Under the pieces are notes generated by a model. That model searched no databases. It was not told where the DNA came from and was given only the letters and a program-made list of their open reading frames with translations. From positions 1 to 30,603 of the forward strand of contig JAUCBJ010007448.1 in the NCBI GenBank assembly GCA_032718475.1: a stretch of 30,603 bases of DNA, written 5' to 3'. The DNA comes from Nemertoderma westbladi. Lineage: Eukaryota; Xenacoelomorpha; Nemertodermatida; Nemertodermatidae. Each line of letters opens with the position of its first letter. Positions within the stretch are counted from its first letter, which is position 1. The translations under genes and the position numbers were made by a program. This document shows positions 1 to 10,235 of the stretch, one piece after another.

Positions 1-3000
1 AAAACCCCCGTGAATATATTTTTGCTCGGTGGTGTGCTCCCCTCCTTTACACTACTGTTAGTGTGCTTTATTAGACCCACCCCCCCCCCCCCCCCCCCTC
101 AGACTTTTCTTGCCCTTTGGCAATGTTTACAGTGAGAAATTGTAGAGGTATGGTATGGTATATTTTCAGTAGTAGAATTGGAATGTGAATTTCGCATTTG
201 TTCATCTGGGTACGATATGATATATGTTCATCGGGGCCCGGGGCTGCAGCCCCAAAAGTAGAATATGTACACTCAAAAGTCAGTTTATTTCTAAAGTTAA
301 ATATGGAAAAGCAATATTCATTTTCCTGTACTTCATTGCAGGTAGTTTGTTCTCAATGATTCTTATGACTTCAAGAATTGCGGATACTTTACCTTTACGG
401 AAATAATCCTGGTTGCCACCCAAGAGGCCCTCCACCTTATCCTTGCTTGATGTAATTCTTCATCAAAATTCGGTTCAAGCCAAAGGCGTCCTTTATAAAC
501 GATGCCTTGGTTCAAGCTTTGTTGTGATCGCGATCTGAGTCAGTCCACAACATGGACCCAAATAATGCAATTATTTGATTATTAAGAGAAGTACTATTGG
601 CAGAAACAAGAAAGTCTATCACAAGATAGTTAATTGACTTCCAACCTGGTTGTTACGATCCACTGTGTCAAACGAAGAATGACTCACGTTATAAATATAT
701 CTTTTATCGTATTATTACACATAAAATGGTAATGTTAACTAACCTGAGTTTCTCCTCCAAGTTACATGTGTTGCTACACCCAAATGTTACAAACTGATCA
801 CGTCGTATTTATTAAACTCGAAAAACACAAACTTTAAAACAAGCTGACCATCAAACTGAAAGTCGTTAAGAATTTCAATTAATTTATAAGAGGATCCCCT
901 ACCGGTTCCACTCGGGAATTTATCTCACATCCAATTAGAATTGAGCGCTGTTTGGAGTTACTTCAAGGATAGATGAACTGCCATCCAATTAGAATTAAGA
1001 TCTGTTTCATGTTACTAGAAAAGATAAGGGGATACCTCGCAGTAGATTTCCCTATATCTACGAAATCTGATTGGATACTCTGGCAACCGGAGTGGCTATC
1101 CGATAATCTTAGTAACTAAGTATTAATGAAGAATACAGTGATTAATAATACTGGTAAATTTCATGGACAAACTGCAGTATTAAGATCTCACCTCAAATGT
1201 CTAATAAATCCCCTTATTCCTTATATAATACGCGATTTATTAACTATATTTTCGGAAGCGGCTTAACTTCGCACGTTTTACAATACCATATTACTATTGT
1301 ATAATATAAAATTAGTCAAAAATATTTCCCAAATTGCATCGATTGTTGATTGGTGCTAACGCGTGCTAGAGAATTAAGTGTATTATTAACGCTACACACA
1401 ACACACCTTAACGCTACGCCTTCCTCAGTATACTATAGCATTACCGGACCGGAGCCATGTGAAGTATATCAGAGGTAGATTTCACTTTGCAGTTCAGTTC
1501 ACCGTGACTTATACCAGGTTTTGGCTAGACTAAAAACACAGTTGACAGAAGGGCTGAATGGAATCTAAACAAATCAGTAAACTAATTACTGTAGTACCTG
1601 GTACACTGTAGTACAGATTATTATAGAAATAATAATAAGAAATAAGCGCTATAAAACGCTTTAAGGATAAATAAATAAAAATACAAATTCATATGGGCCC
1701 GAGATATCTAAAAGCTCTAAGAGCGAGTGCATCAAAAGGTTGAAAAGAAAATACCGTAACGTAATTTATTTTTTGGAAGAGCTGATTACATGTAGAGCAG
1801 GTGGTGGGTGCCGTGGTGGGAGGGTGCGAATTTCAAGATATAATGTACGTATATTTTATACTGTAGGTGCTAAAGCCAAATGAACATTTTGAGTCTGTCT
1901 GTTCTGTTTCCCAGAAAAAGTACATCATGTATACTGTATGCACCGGTTTTTCTGTAGGCCTATGGATCTCTTAATCTCTTTAGGGAGGTAGACTGAAACC
2001 CTGGAAACAACAGGCAGTACTGCTGTAATTAATTACAGTACCAGTCAACGAAAAGTTACGTTACGTGAGTCTGAAACTCAGAAGAGCACGCGAATCTTTG
2101 TAGAGTCGTTGATGAATAATTAATTGGGATTCCTACAAAGTGTCATTGGCTGAGTGTTCGTAAAGCAGAACCTATAGGCCTACTTGTTGTACATGTAGGT
2201 ATTCCATTTCCCAAGTGACTTTAATACCATCCGTTTATAAGAATCCATAATTATTTTTCCATTTTATAATTACCTTTTTCATTGTATTCAATTAATAATT
2301 ACCTGAGAATTTAATCTGTTAACCCACCTGAGTCAGCCATTAGGAGAAGCAACCGATTGCCTACAGTAGATAGGAGTTCTTGAAATTACAGTAGGATTAG
2401 ATTAAATTGGGATTTTCTCGCTGCGATAGGCCTACTTGATAATTTTTCAGTCAATCGGAATTACAAAGCAAAACGCATAAAAGACATTAAAACAACATTT
2501 AAATATAAAATATTAATCATATAATAATAATAATATACTGTACATATATATAATTGGGTCCGTCAAAGCTGTTAGTGAATAATTATATCTTAATTACATT
2601 TGTTGTGTGACAAGTATCACTTTATACTGTAGTCTGCTGCTCCGTGTGGTACAGTATGCTAGAGGAATGAGCGTAGAGAGTGAGTGTAGGCCTACAGTAG
2701 GTGCCGATCTCTGTAAAGTTATTCTATTCCGGCAACTAATGTAATTAATGGAATGATGATCCATATGTTTTTGTATTAAGAAAACATGGCACTTTAGTTG
2801 TTAAGAAAAAATTCAATATTTTTTGAGAAATTTCTCAAATGATTGACTACTGTAAGTTTGCACATATACAGTATTGCTTGATATATTTGCAAATACATTT
2901 TACTTGATATTATACTGTATATTGTATCCTCTCAATCTTAAGTTATTGCCAAATTGAACGTTAGCAGTTGATTGCTCCGGGATAGACTGTTAGTTTGCGG

Positions 3001-5348
3001 TACCGCTACCGGTAGCACCTAATTGAATTGATTAAAAAAAACGATGTGCTGTGTTTGTATAGATAACAGTAGATACTGTACATTTCAAGTTGTACCGTAG
3101 GTTCAATTATTCCATTGTAAAGTAACTCGGCTCGAGTTGTAAATATCTAAACGAGTCATTTTCTGTTGTATATGTGGCAGATAGAGTTGTAATGTGCTAC
3201 AATATCACGCCAGTCACACTCCATATTAAACCGGTTGTCATTTTAGCGACCTTAGGAGAGGATGCAAGGCGAGATGAGCCCAGTGGCTAGTCCTTTACTC
3301 TATGGCCTAATCATTGTTTCCTAAAAGTTCCCAGGCTCCACTTGACGAGGCTCTATCCCACCACTCTGGATTCTGGGATTTTAATTCAAGGTAACAGAAT
3401 AAACCCCTGCGCCAAGGTGAGGGAAGGGACACACAACTTGAGTTATTACTTACCAATATGGTACTTGAACCTGTACAATGTACTGTACATACATTATTGT
3501 AGAGGAGCAATATATTCCAAACTATTGCTTGTCTTGTTGTTTGTCTCACCAGGTAGGTCACATTGGCACTTCCGCGCGGTATGACCGACCATAAACATCC
3601 TGCATTTTGTTAATGTTCAAACTTATTATACCCCCTATCGCACAAATGTTACTTACTATAGTACTGTATGTTCAATCAAACCGAAACCGCAATCATTGAC
3701 TTTGTTGGGGAAGCCACAAGACACCTCCAAAACAATAATTAAGTGATTATATTTCGAGTTATTAAACAAAAAAGAGCAGAAAGGCTTAACCTATAAATTG
3801 CAGACATCTTCACTCAAAATAGGTTTACTACTTTCACTTTCAGCACCGCGCGCGGTGTTAAAATATGTTCATTCGGAGAGAAATGATCGATTTAGTGGGC
3901 TAGAAACATTCGAACACAAAATTCGAATTCGATTGGGGAGATTAGTTCCTGAGATAATATTACACAAAATGCATTTTTGAATATTTTAGGTTGAGGCGCC
4001 TGCGTTGGGAGGGACAATTTGACATGCCGTTTTTTGAAAATTTTTATACTTTGTACTTTTAGTTCCCTACCCAACCATTTTTTAGATAGGTAAAATCGGA
4101 CAAATCTTTTTTCGACCACTCCTAACCTACAATTTGTAAATTTCTTATGATTCAAATATTCATACCAATCTAGTAGTCATTCAACAGAAAATTTACCAAT
4201 TATTATGACATAAGTTAAATAATATGTAGCATGAATACCTCATCCGTTGATAAGTCAAACATCATCATTTAGTTGTTACATATTCATTTATTCATGACTT
4301 ATTTCGAAGTAAATAAGTATGCGACTTTGGGGACGTATATTTTCACGAACTAAATTCCAAAAGGCATTCCATCAACGTTGACATCATGTGTGCAACTTGT
4401 TTCCAAAACGTAATCCTCTGATCAGGCCAACAGAGCCCCCAATTTACAAAGTAATTACTTCATTTTGTATAAGTTTAATGTGCTTCGCGAGCTAATTATT
4501 CATGAGAGCATTGGAGTGTGAAGTATTTTGATTAACTAATAAAACTCCTCCCATAACAACTACGCTCTACATCCATGATTAAGTGTCTGATTAACTCCGC
4601 GAATGGGCTCTCAATAGGTGTAAAGATGTCTGATCCACTACGTGAGAGCATTCATGTACATTCGGCATGTTGTCGACACAATTCAGGCCCGGCCGATGAA
4701 ACAACACAAAAAATCAAGAATAATTTCAGTATGGCTTTTAAATCAACTAACTATTTCACAAAGCTAATCAATAGAGACAGCCTAGACCTACTGTATAGAT
4801 TTATTATATTGTTTATGTACCTTCTTTTGGATGGCCCCATCTTGAATTAACGCCCATCCCGTATTAACAAAATATACTTTATCCAACAAAACTACCTATT
4901 TCACCGAACAAAGATTGGACTTTCTACTGAAATACTTTCATCCCTAGAGAAACAAGTAAACTTAGCAACTTTTATACCAATTTGGGGCAAGCCATGCAGT
5001 CAGGGCGAGCCTCAGTGCACAATTATAATGAGTAAATAGGGCAACATTTTTAATGTCCGTCTGTCTGTAATGAAAATTTCATTCGTAAATAACTTTTGAA
5101 GATTTTAACCATTTTCAACCAAATTCAGTATGAGCATACAGAAAAAGTTCCAATATTTTTGAAAGTTACGGGCAAATACCTCTGGAACTTTTGGCTCCAG
5201 ATCAAATCGAACTTGTTTCGTACCTCCTCCAGTTCGCGTGCTGCGCGACGCCCCACGAACGTGTTTATTTACCTTTTAACTTGTTTTTCTTTGCTGTTAT
5301 TATAATTTCCATTCTCCGCCGTGTTGCAGATTTATTCGGTGCGCAGTT
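1..5348. other. Non-coding stretch, no gene recognised
   Basis: I see no convincing coding exon here; the open frames are short and their translations match nothing I know. The stretch holds a 19-base poly-C run (80-98), a perfect palindrome GGGGCTGCAGCCCC (240-253), a direct repeat beginning CATCCAATTAGAATT at 928 and again at 982, and several copies of TAGGCCTA (near 1955, 2172, 2427 and 2686). Motifs such as TACTGTA and ACCGGT also recur. It could hold regulatory DNA or old repeats, but the sequence alone does not show this. Confidence 0.6.
80..98. repeat. Poly-C run (19 bases)
   Basis: This is an uninterrupted run of 19 C preceded by ACCCA. Similar runs recur at 8061-8077, 19054-19068 (G), 19914-19942 (G), 28804-28820 and 29625-29645 (G), and the window ends in another. 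Exact lengths of such runs are error-prone in sequencing. Confidence 0.9.
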
Positions 5349-5372
5349 TTAGGCCAACCTCTACCTGTACGG
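5349..5372 (+). repeat. Target site duplication, 5' copy, of LINE copy 1
   Basis: These 24 bases (starting TTAGGCCAACC and ending CTGTACGG) recur exactly at 7755-7778 and bracket the LINE. The bases before and after the two copies differ, as expected for a duplication made by target-primed reverse transcription. Confidence 0.9.
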
Positions 5373-7715
5373 GCTGGAAAGCTATGGACTCATAGTGGAC
5401 CCAGTGGTCACAAGTCCCAGATAGACCATATTCTGTTTCGTAGGAAATACAGGAGCTCTATACAAGACTGTAATGCATTTACACTTCGACCCTTCTCCAG
5501 TGATCACCGCCTTATTGTGGCCAAGGTAAGACTTAGTCTGCGTGCTAGCAGAACAACGAAATCTGCATTGCCGCGGCATGACTGGTCCTCTCTGTTGCAA
5601 CAGCCAAGTGTGAGATCCAGCTTCACACTACAGCTGAGCAACAGGTATGGGGCTCTTGCCTCTGAGGCGGCAGATCATTGTGAGGGCTATACTGCCTTTA
5701 CAGAAGCAGTTAAGTTAGCAGCTGCAGAAACAGTTCCTGTATACCCTCGAAACAGGAAAAGGGCCCCCTGGGCTGACAACAAAATTCAGAAGTGCCGAAA
5801 TGACCTTCATAAGGCGCAGAAAGAGTCCCGACTCAAACAGACTACAGCGGCCAAGAATGCAGTTAAGGCTGCATCTAGGACCCTGAACAGGCAGTACTCT
5901 GCTAATCTACAGGAGCTAATAAACCAACAGGTTGATGCCATCAATGATGCTGACGACAGCAGGCAATCATCCCAGGCATGGAAATCGATCAATCTGCTTA
6001 CTGGGCGGAAAAGCCAACCAACCACCAAGGTTAAGGCTGAATCACCAGCCGATCGCCTCAATGGTTGGAAAGCCCACTTTGAAAAGCTCCTCAATAATGA
6101 CAGGGTATTGCCTGATAACTTTATAGAAGTAAAAGTGTCTGAATCTGTACTCCCAGATATTCCCATTGGCGATATCTCCTTTGCAGAAGTGAAGGCTGCT
6201 GCAAAGAGCATTAAGACCAATCGTACCAGTGGAGTAGATGGTGTTCCCCCTGAGGTCTTTAAAATACCTGAGTGTTTAAAGCTCATCTATCCCATCATAG
6301 TAGACATGTACCGAACAACAAGAGTCCCACAAGAAATGAAAACAAATAAGTTGGTGCCAGTTCCCAAGAAGGGCAACCTAGCACTCTATGGTTCTTTTCG
6401 GGGAATCTCATTGATCTCGATTGCTGCAAAGCTATACAATAGGATTCTATTAAATCGCATCAGGGATCCCATTGAGAGACTGCTCCGTGGAAATCAGAAT
6501 GGGTTCCGAAAAGGTCGTGGGACCATGGAGCCCATTTTGGCACTTAGAAGGATAATTGAAGAGTTATCAAAAAAGAAAGACAGGCATCTGGCTGTTATCT
6601 TTGTTGACTTCTTCAAGGCCTTTGATTCAGTCTCTCGCTCACGTATGTTCAGCATACTTTCATTATATGGGATTCCTGATGAAATTATTGCAGCAATCAG
6701 ATCAGTATACGATGGTTCGACAACATTTGTGTCTACTGTTGACGGTGACACAGAACCATTTGAAGTGTTATGGGGCGTCCTCCAAGGAGACACACTTGCA
6801 CCATTCTTGTTCATTATTGTGGTTGACTATGTTCTACGCATGTCCTTAGATCATTATAATGATGATGGGGTGATGATAACTCCACCTACTGGCTCCAGAA
6901 GTCGAGGAAATCCTGCCAAGTACCTAACTGATCTAGACTTTGCTGATGACTTAGGAGTACTCTCAGAATCATTAGAAGGAGCCCAACGGCTCCTCAGCTC
7001 ATTAGAACATGCTGCTTCTAGTGTTGGTCTTTTTATTAACTCCAGAAAGACCAAAATTCTGACAGTTAACTTTGAAAGTCCTCAGCAAGTCTCTGATCGG
7101 ATGAGCATAAGCTCAAAGGATGGTATGCTTGAGCATGTGGACGACTTCTGTTACCTGGGATCATGGATCCGGAAGTCAGGTGAGGACCTTCGAATACGTA
7201 AGGGAAAGGCATGGGCAGCCTTGAATAGGCTTTCCAGGATTTGGAAGTTAACGAGAATTAATCGGAAACTGAAGGTCCGATTATTTAGAGCAGTAGTTCC
7301 AGTACTCCTCTACGGGAGTCCATGCTGGGCTCTAACTGCTGAGGACACCAAATCTCTGGATGGCACATTCACAAGAATGCTACGCCGGGTTCATTGTGTC
7401 AAGTACAATGCACACATCTCCAACCAGACACTATATAACATTGGAGGTGTCTCATTGGTTCCCCCAAGCTTGATACTAGAACAAAATCGCCTCCGCTTTG
7501 CAGGACATTGCTTTGGCCGAGAGGACCAGCCAGTGCACAATCTTGTACTTTGGCAGCCTCATGGAGTGAATAAGCATGGTGGACAGCCCATGACTTTCTT
7601 GAGACGCATCTTAAAGGACACTGGCCTTAAAGATGCGGATGATCTAGCAAATGTCATGGGTAATAGGGAGTTGTGGCGGTGCAATTTTGTTGACAAGCCG
7701 GCACAGCATTCTTAA
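5373..7715 (+). CDS. LINE endonuclease C-terminus plus reverse transcriptase, open frame
   Basis: The frame is open from the 5' truncation point to a TAA at 7713-7715, about 780 codons. It has no start codon of its own; GTG at 5517 is merely the first near-start codon. The first 50 residues are the end of an APE-type endonuclease, with the motif [13 protein letters not shown]. The reverse transcriptase palm follows: motif A VDFFKAFDS with Asp near residue 412, then [13 protein letters not shown], then the catalytic box FADD at residues 523-526. The C-terminal domain has [28 protein letters not shown] and LVLWQPHG. The protein would copy its own RNA into a nicked chromosomal target. Because the endonuclease is cut short, this copy is unlikely to move by itself, though its reverse transcriptase looks complete. 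The intronic copy has a nearly identical translation but is broken. Confidence 0.9.
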   Translation, partial: AGKLWTHSGPSGHKSQIDHILFRRKYRSSIQDCNAFTLRPFSSDHRLIVAKVRLSLRASRTTKSALPRHDWSSLLQQPSVRSSFTLQLSNRYGALASEAADHCEGYTAFTEAVKLAAAETVPVYPRNRKRAPWADNKIQKCRNDLHKAQKESRLKQTTAAKNAVKAASRTLNRQYSANLQELINQQVDAINDADDSRQSSQAWKSINLLTGRKSQPTTKVKAESPADRLNGWKAHFEKLLNNDRVLPDNFIEVKVSESVLPDIPIGDISFAEVKAAAKSIKTNRTSGVDGVPPEVFKIPECLKLIYPIIVDMYRTTRVPQEMKTNKLVPVPKKGNLALYGSFRGISLISIAAKLYNRILLNRIRDPIERLLRGNQNGFRKGRGTMEPILALRRIIEELSKKKDRHLAVIFVDFFKAFDSVSRSRMFSILSLYGIPDEIIAAIRSVYDGSTTFVSTVDGDTEPFEVLWGVLQGDTLAPFLFIIVVDYVLRMSLDHYNDDGVMITPPTGSRSRGNPAKYLTDLDFADDLGVLSESLEGAQRLLSSLEHAASSVGLFINSRKTKILTVNFESPQQVSDRMSISSKDGMLEHVDDFCYLGSWIRKSGEDLRIRKGKAWAALNRLSRIWKLTRINRKLKVRLFRAVVPVLLYGSPCWALTAEDTKSLDGTFTRMLRRVHCVKYNAHISNQTLYNIGGVSLVPPSLILEQNRLRFAGHCFGREDQPVHNLVLWQPHGVNKHGGQPMTFLRRILKDTGLKDADDLANVMGNRELWRCNFVDKPAQHS

Positions 7716-7754
7716 AAATGCAGCTGCAATGCAGCATGCCGATCCTAGTAGTAG
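5373..7754 (+). mobile_element. 5'-truncated non-LTR retrotransposon (LINE copy 1), RTE-like
   Basis: This is a LINE insertion lacking the 5' part of its endonuclease domain. It is bounded by exact 24-bp duplications, and the 3' end reads GATCCTAGTAGTAG, a short TAG microsatellite tail. Shared sequence with the copy at about 23034-25932 (minus strand) starts exactly after the 5' duplication. The encoded protein resembles the RTE-type reverse transcriptases common in marine invertebrates, but the clade is uncertain without a phylogeny. The long exact duplication and open frame suggest a fairly recent insertion. Confidence 0.9.
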
Positions 7755-7778
7755 TTAGGCCAACCTCTACCTGTACGG
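7755..7778 (+). repeat. Target site duplication, 3' copy, of LINE copy 1
   Basis: Exact 24-bp match to 5349-5372, placed directly after the TAG tail of the LINE. Confidence 0.9.
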
Positions 7779-8556
7779 ATTTTAGTAGACCATACTACTG
7801 CACATATCCAGTATCTATGGCGACGGGGGTTGGTGTTGGGGAACGTGACGCAAATCTAAACTCGGGGAATTAATATCACGTCTCAAAGTGAAATTATAAA
7901 TTAAAGAAAATTAGCAGATTACAGTGGCACGTTATTCTAACCTAAACAAAAACTGAAGTCAATAGAACAGGTTACAATTTTAATTCTGCGCGTAATCAGC
8001 AGATAATTGCGTCGATTTTCTTGCGGAGAGGGTTGCATTATGATTGCGTCGATAGCAACACCCCCCCCCCCCCCCCCTAATTCTGGCAGATAACTACTGC
8101 AATCTGCGACCCCGGATACTAAACCTTGGACGATCAGGTGTGTGGTGGGGCAGATTGCGGATATAACCAGCCGAAACTAATCCGGCAAAAACGCTAATTA
8201 AATTATCTCTGAAGAATTCGCTTTTTATAACTTAATTTTGTTAAAACAGTGAAAGAAGTAATAGTTTTACTTAATAATCGCTCACTAATATTTCATTATT
8301 TTACTATTATAGAGAAAGAAACATTTAAATAAATAAATTAGCGGGGGATATCGAATTCCTTACTATATTAGTGAAGAAAAGTTAACTTTCAATCATATTA
8401 TTAAGGCGAGTGGCCAGAATAAACATGGTGGCTTCATAAAATAAATGAATAGGCCTACCTACCCAATAATTACATAACTATATACAGGGAGCTAATAATT
8501 AATTTGATTATTATGCAATAAAACGACATATAGTCATGAGGCCCTATAAGTGAAGC
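7779..8556. other. Non-coding stretch
   Basis: No gene is visible. The stretch contains a 17-base poly-C run (8061-8077) and AT-rich sequence. Confidence 0.6.
8061..8077. repeat. Poly-C run (17 bases)
   Basis: Uninterrupted C homopolymer in AT-rich non-coding DNA, comparable to the run at 80-98. Confidence 0.9.
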
Positions 8557-8567
8557 ATTAAACATTA

Positions 8568-8729
8568 CTACTACTACTAGGTCGAGCGAACTCGGACAGT
8601 GGAAATGAGATCCTTCCAGGCTTCCCGATTCCCCATAGTTGTCGCAATTTCGTTTCTCCTAAGTTCAGTATCCCTTTCAAGTTTATCTATATATGTTATG
8701 GCCGGTCGTCCACGACTACGCTTTCCATG
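8568..8729 (-). mobile_element. Short LINE 3' tail (5'-truncated) with TAG tail
   Basis: The minus strand encodes the last 50 or so residues of a LINE protein, including HGKRSRGRPAITYID and ending WKDLISTVRVRST before a stop. It matches the end of the fragment at 21022-21410 almost perfectly. A (TAG)n tail follows on the minus strand, seen as CTACTACTACTAG at 8568-8580 on the plus strand. Both sides carry the same 11 bases ATTAAACATTA (8557-8567 and 8730-8740), a target site duplication. It is a dead, strongly truncated insertion. Confidence 0.88.
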
Positions 8730-8740
8730 ATTAAACATTA

Positions 8741-9387
8741 GACAAATATAATTATTAATTTATAATTAATTACTTTTAATTTATAATTTTTCTTTATAAC
8801 TTTATAAATTATAACTTTTCATTTATAATTAAATTACTTTTTTTAGTTCTATTTTTCATTTAATTTAAGATTTACGTTGAGATGGCAGAAAGCCATCTTC
8901 TGCTAACTGTTTTTATTTATGAAAACAGACAAAGAAAGTTAATTTGACAAAACCAAGTTAAATTAATATATTTAATGTAAATTATCCAATTCGTTCAATT
9001 TTTCAGATAAAAACAGATTGCGGAATTTCATTCAATTAAAAACTGTTTGACTAATATAACTTTTTATTTTCATGTGAAATAAAGTAAACTCAATACGGCG
9101 TGAAATAAAGTAACAATATTCTTCCAGTATGAACCGTATTCTGTTGTCACGCTGTGGTAGTCTTAACAGTAAGTCATTCATCACAGATACAGAGAGCACA
9201 ACATACATTGGTCGTTACGGTACCAGCGGACGGGACCGGTGTCAGTGATTCTGCCACTGCCTAGAGCCTACACACACCTAGACCTACTTATTTAGCCTGT
9301 AGGCTGCAGACAGCACACGCTACATGATGTCAATACCGGTATGGCATTTCGCACTGTTTTTCTTCTCACTGAACTGATTATTTTTTA
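8741..9387. other. Non-coding stretch, AT-rich
   Basis: Very AT-rich sequence (for example TTTATAATT repeats near 8755-8830). No gene or clear element is visible. Confidence 0.55.
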
Positions 9388-9806
9388 CAGGGTTGCCACT
9401 CTATTTCAGTTTAGATTTTTCCTGACTATTTGAAAAAATTCCCTGACTGCAGGTACACTACATTTTATAGAATATATTATATATATTGTCCGCTTATCTT
9501 ATCCATGACCGCTTTATTATATTAAAAAAGTAACATAGATATATAATTAGCGAGTCTTTTAATATCAAGATATCGGTAAATTACCATAACAGACCAAAAA
9601 GCAAATAAATATGAGGAAATAGAACGGCGAGCGAAGCGAGCATATACACATTTTCGCTTATGACATATATATGTGCAAGGCTACCTGGTACTCCAGGTAG
9701 CCTTCCTTGCACATGTCCTGAATATCAAATTCCCTGACTTTGTCCATTTTTATAAGAATTCCCTGACATTTCAAGAAAAATGTACATTCCTTTACTTTTC
9801 CCGGTG
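9388..9806 (+). mobile_element. Probable hAT-like non-autonomous element remnant
   Basis: The left edge reads CAGGGTTGCCACTC (9388-9401), a terminus typical of hAT-type elements. Behind it are repeated TTCCCTGACT-type motifs near 9440, 9730 and 9760, a pattern I recognise from dispersed repeats in marine invertebrates. A matching right terminus (GGCAACCCTG) is not visible, so the right end is a guess and the copy is probably damaged. No transposase is encoded. A strong hairpin sits at 9671-9714. Confidence 0.45.
9671..9714. repeat. Hairpin (inverted repeat) inside the hAT-like remnant
   Basis: ATGTGCAAGGCTACCTGG pairs with CCAGGTAG plus CCTTCCTTGCACAT across a TACT loop. The right arm carries four extra bases that form a small bulge. 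Confidence 0.8.
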
Positions 9807-10235
9807 AGAGGCATCGGACAAATCATATGATATACACAGTAGTTAAGTGGTTCATATAATAAAACAAATATCAAATACTCATACAATAATAGTAAACTTA
9901 ATGAAAAATAACGACAGAAGTTTATCTATCTCAGTTTACGATAATTAAAATATGAGTCCAGCAAATACAATTAAAAAATAAACTATGACTCTGGTATGGG
10001 TATAGTAATATACATACCACATACAGTAAGACAACTTGAGGACAAAAAGACAATTAATTCCATACTGATGACTGAGTTATATTAATAAATCATACAACCT
10101 AAATATATTGAAAATTGCTAAGTTATGTAAAAAAAAATCAATATCTTTCCTATAATTCTAAAAGTTTACACCAAACGAAAAGCGACGACATTATCACTAA
10201 ATCTGGTTAAAGTAATAAAAGAAGTACACAAAATA
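9807..10235. other. Non-coding stretch downstream of GTF3C4
   Basis: AT-rich sequence that would hold the 3' untranslated region of the minus-strand GTF3C4 gene. I see no consensus AATAAA on the minus strand close to the stop codon, so the transcript end is not placed. Confidence 0.5.

Noticed and set aside
405-555. Minus-strand reading with VYKGRLWLEPNFDEEL, possibly an exon
   Set aside because: The frame is short and bounded by stops, I recognise no domain, and no convincing splice sites frame it.
3307-3584. Overlapping open frames on both strands near a CAAGGTAACA donor-like site
   Set aside because: Composition is not protein-like and no family match comes to mind; likely chance.
3892-4155. 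87-residue minus-strand frame rich in Lys and Phe
   Set aside because: AT-rich random frame; no recognisable motif and no context.
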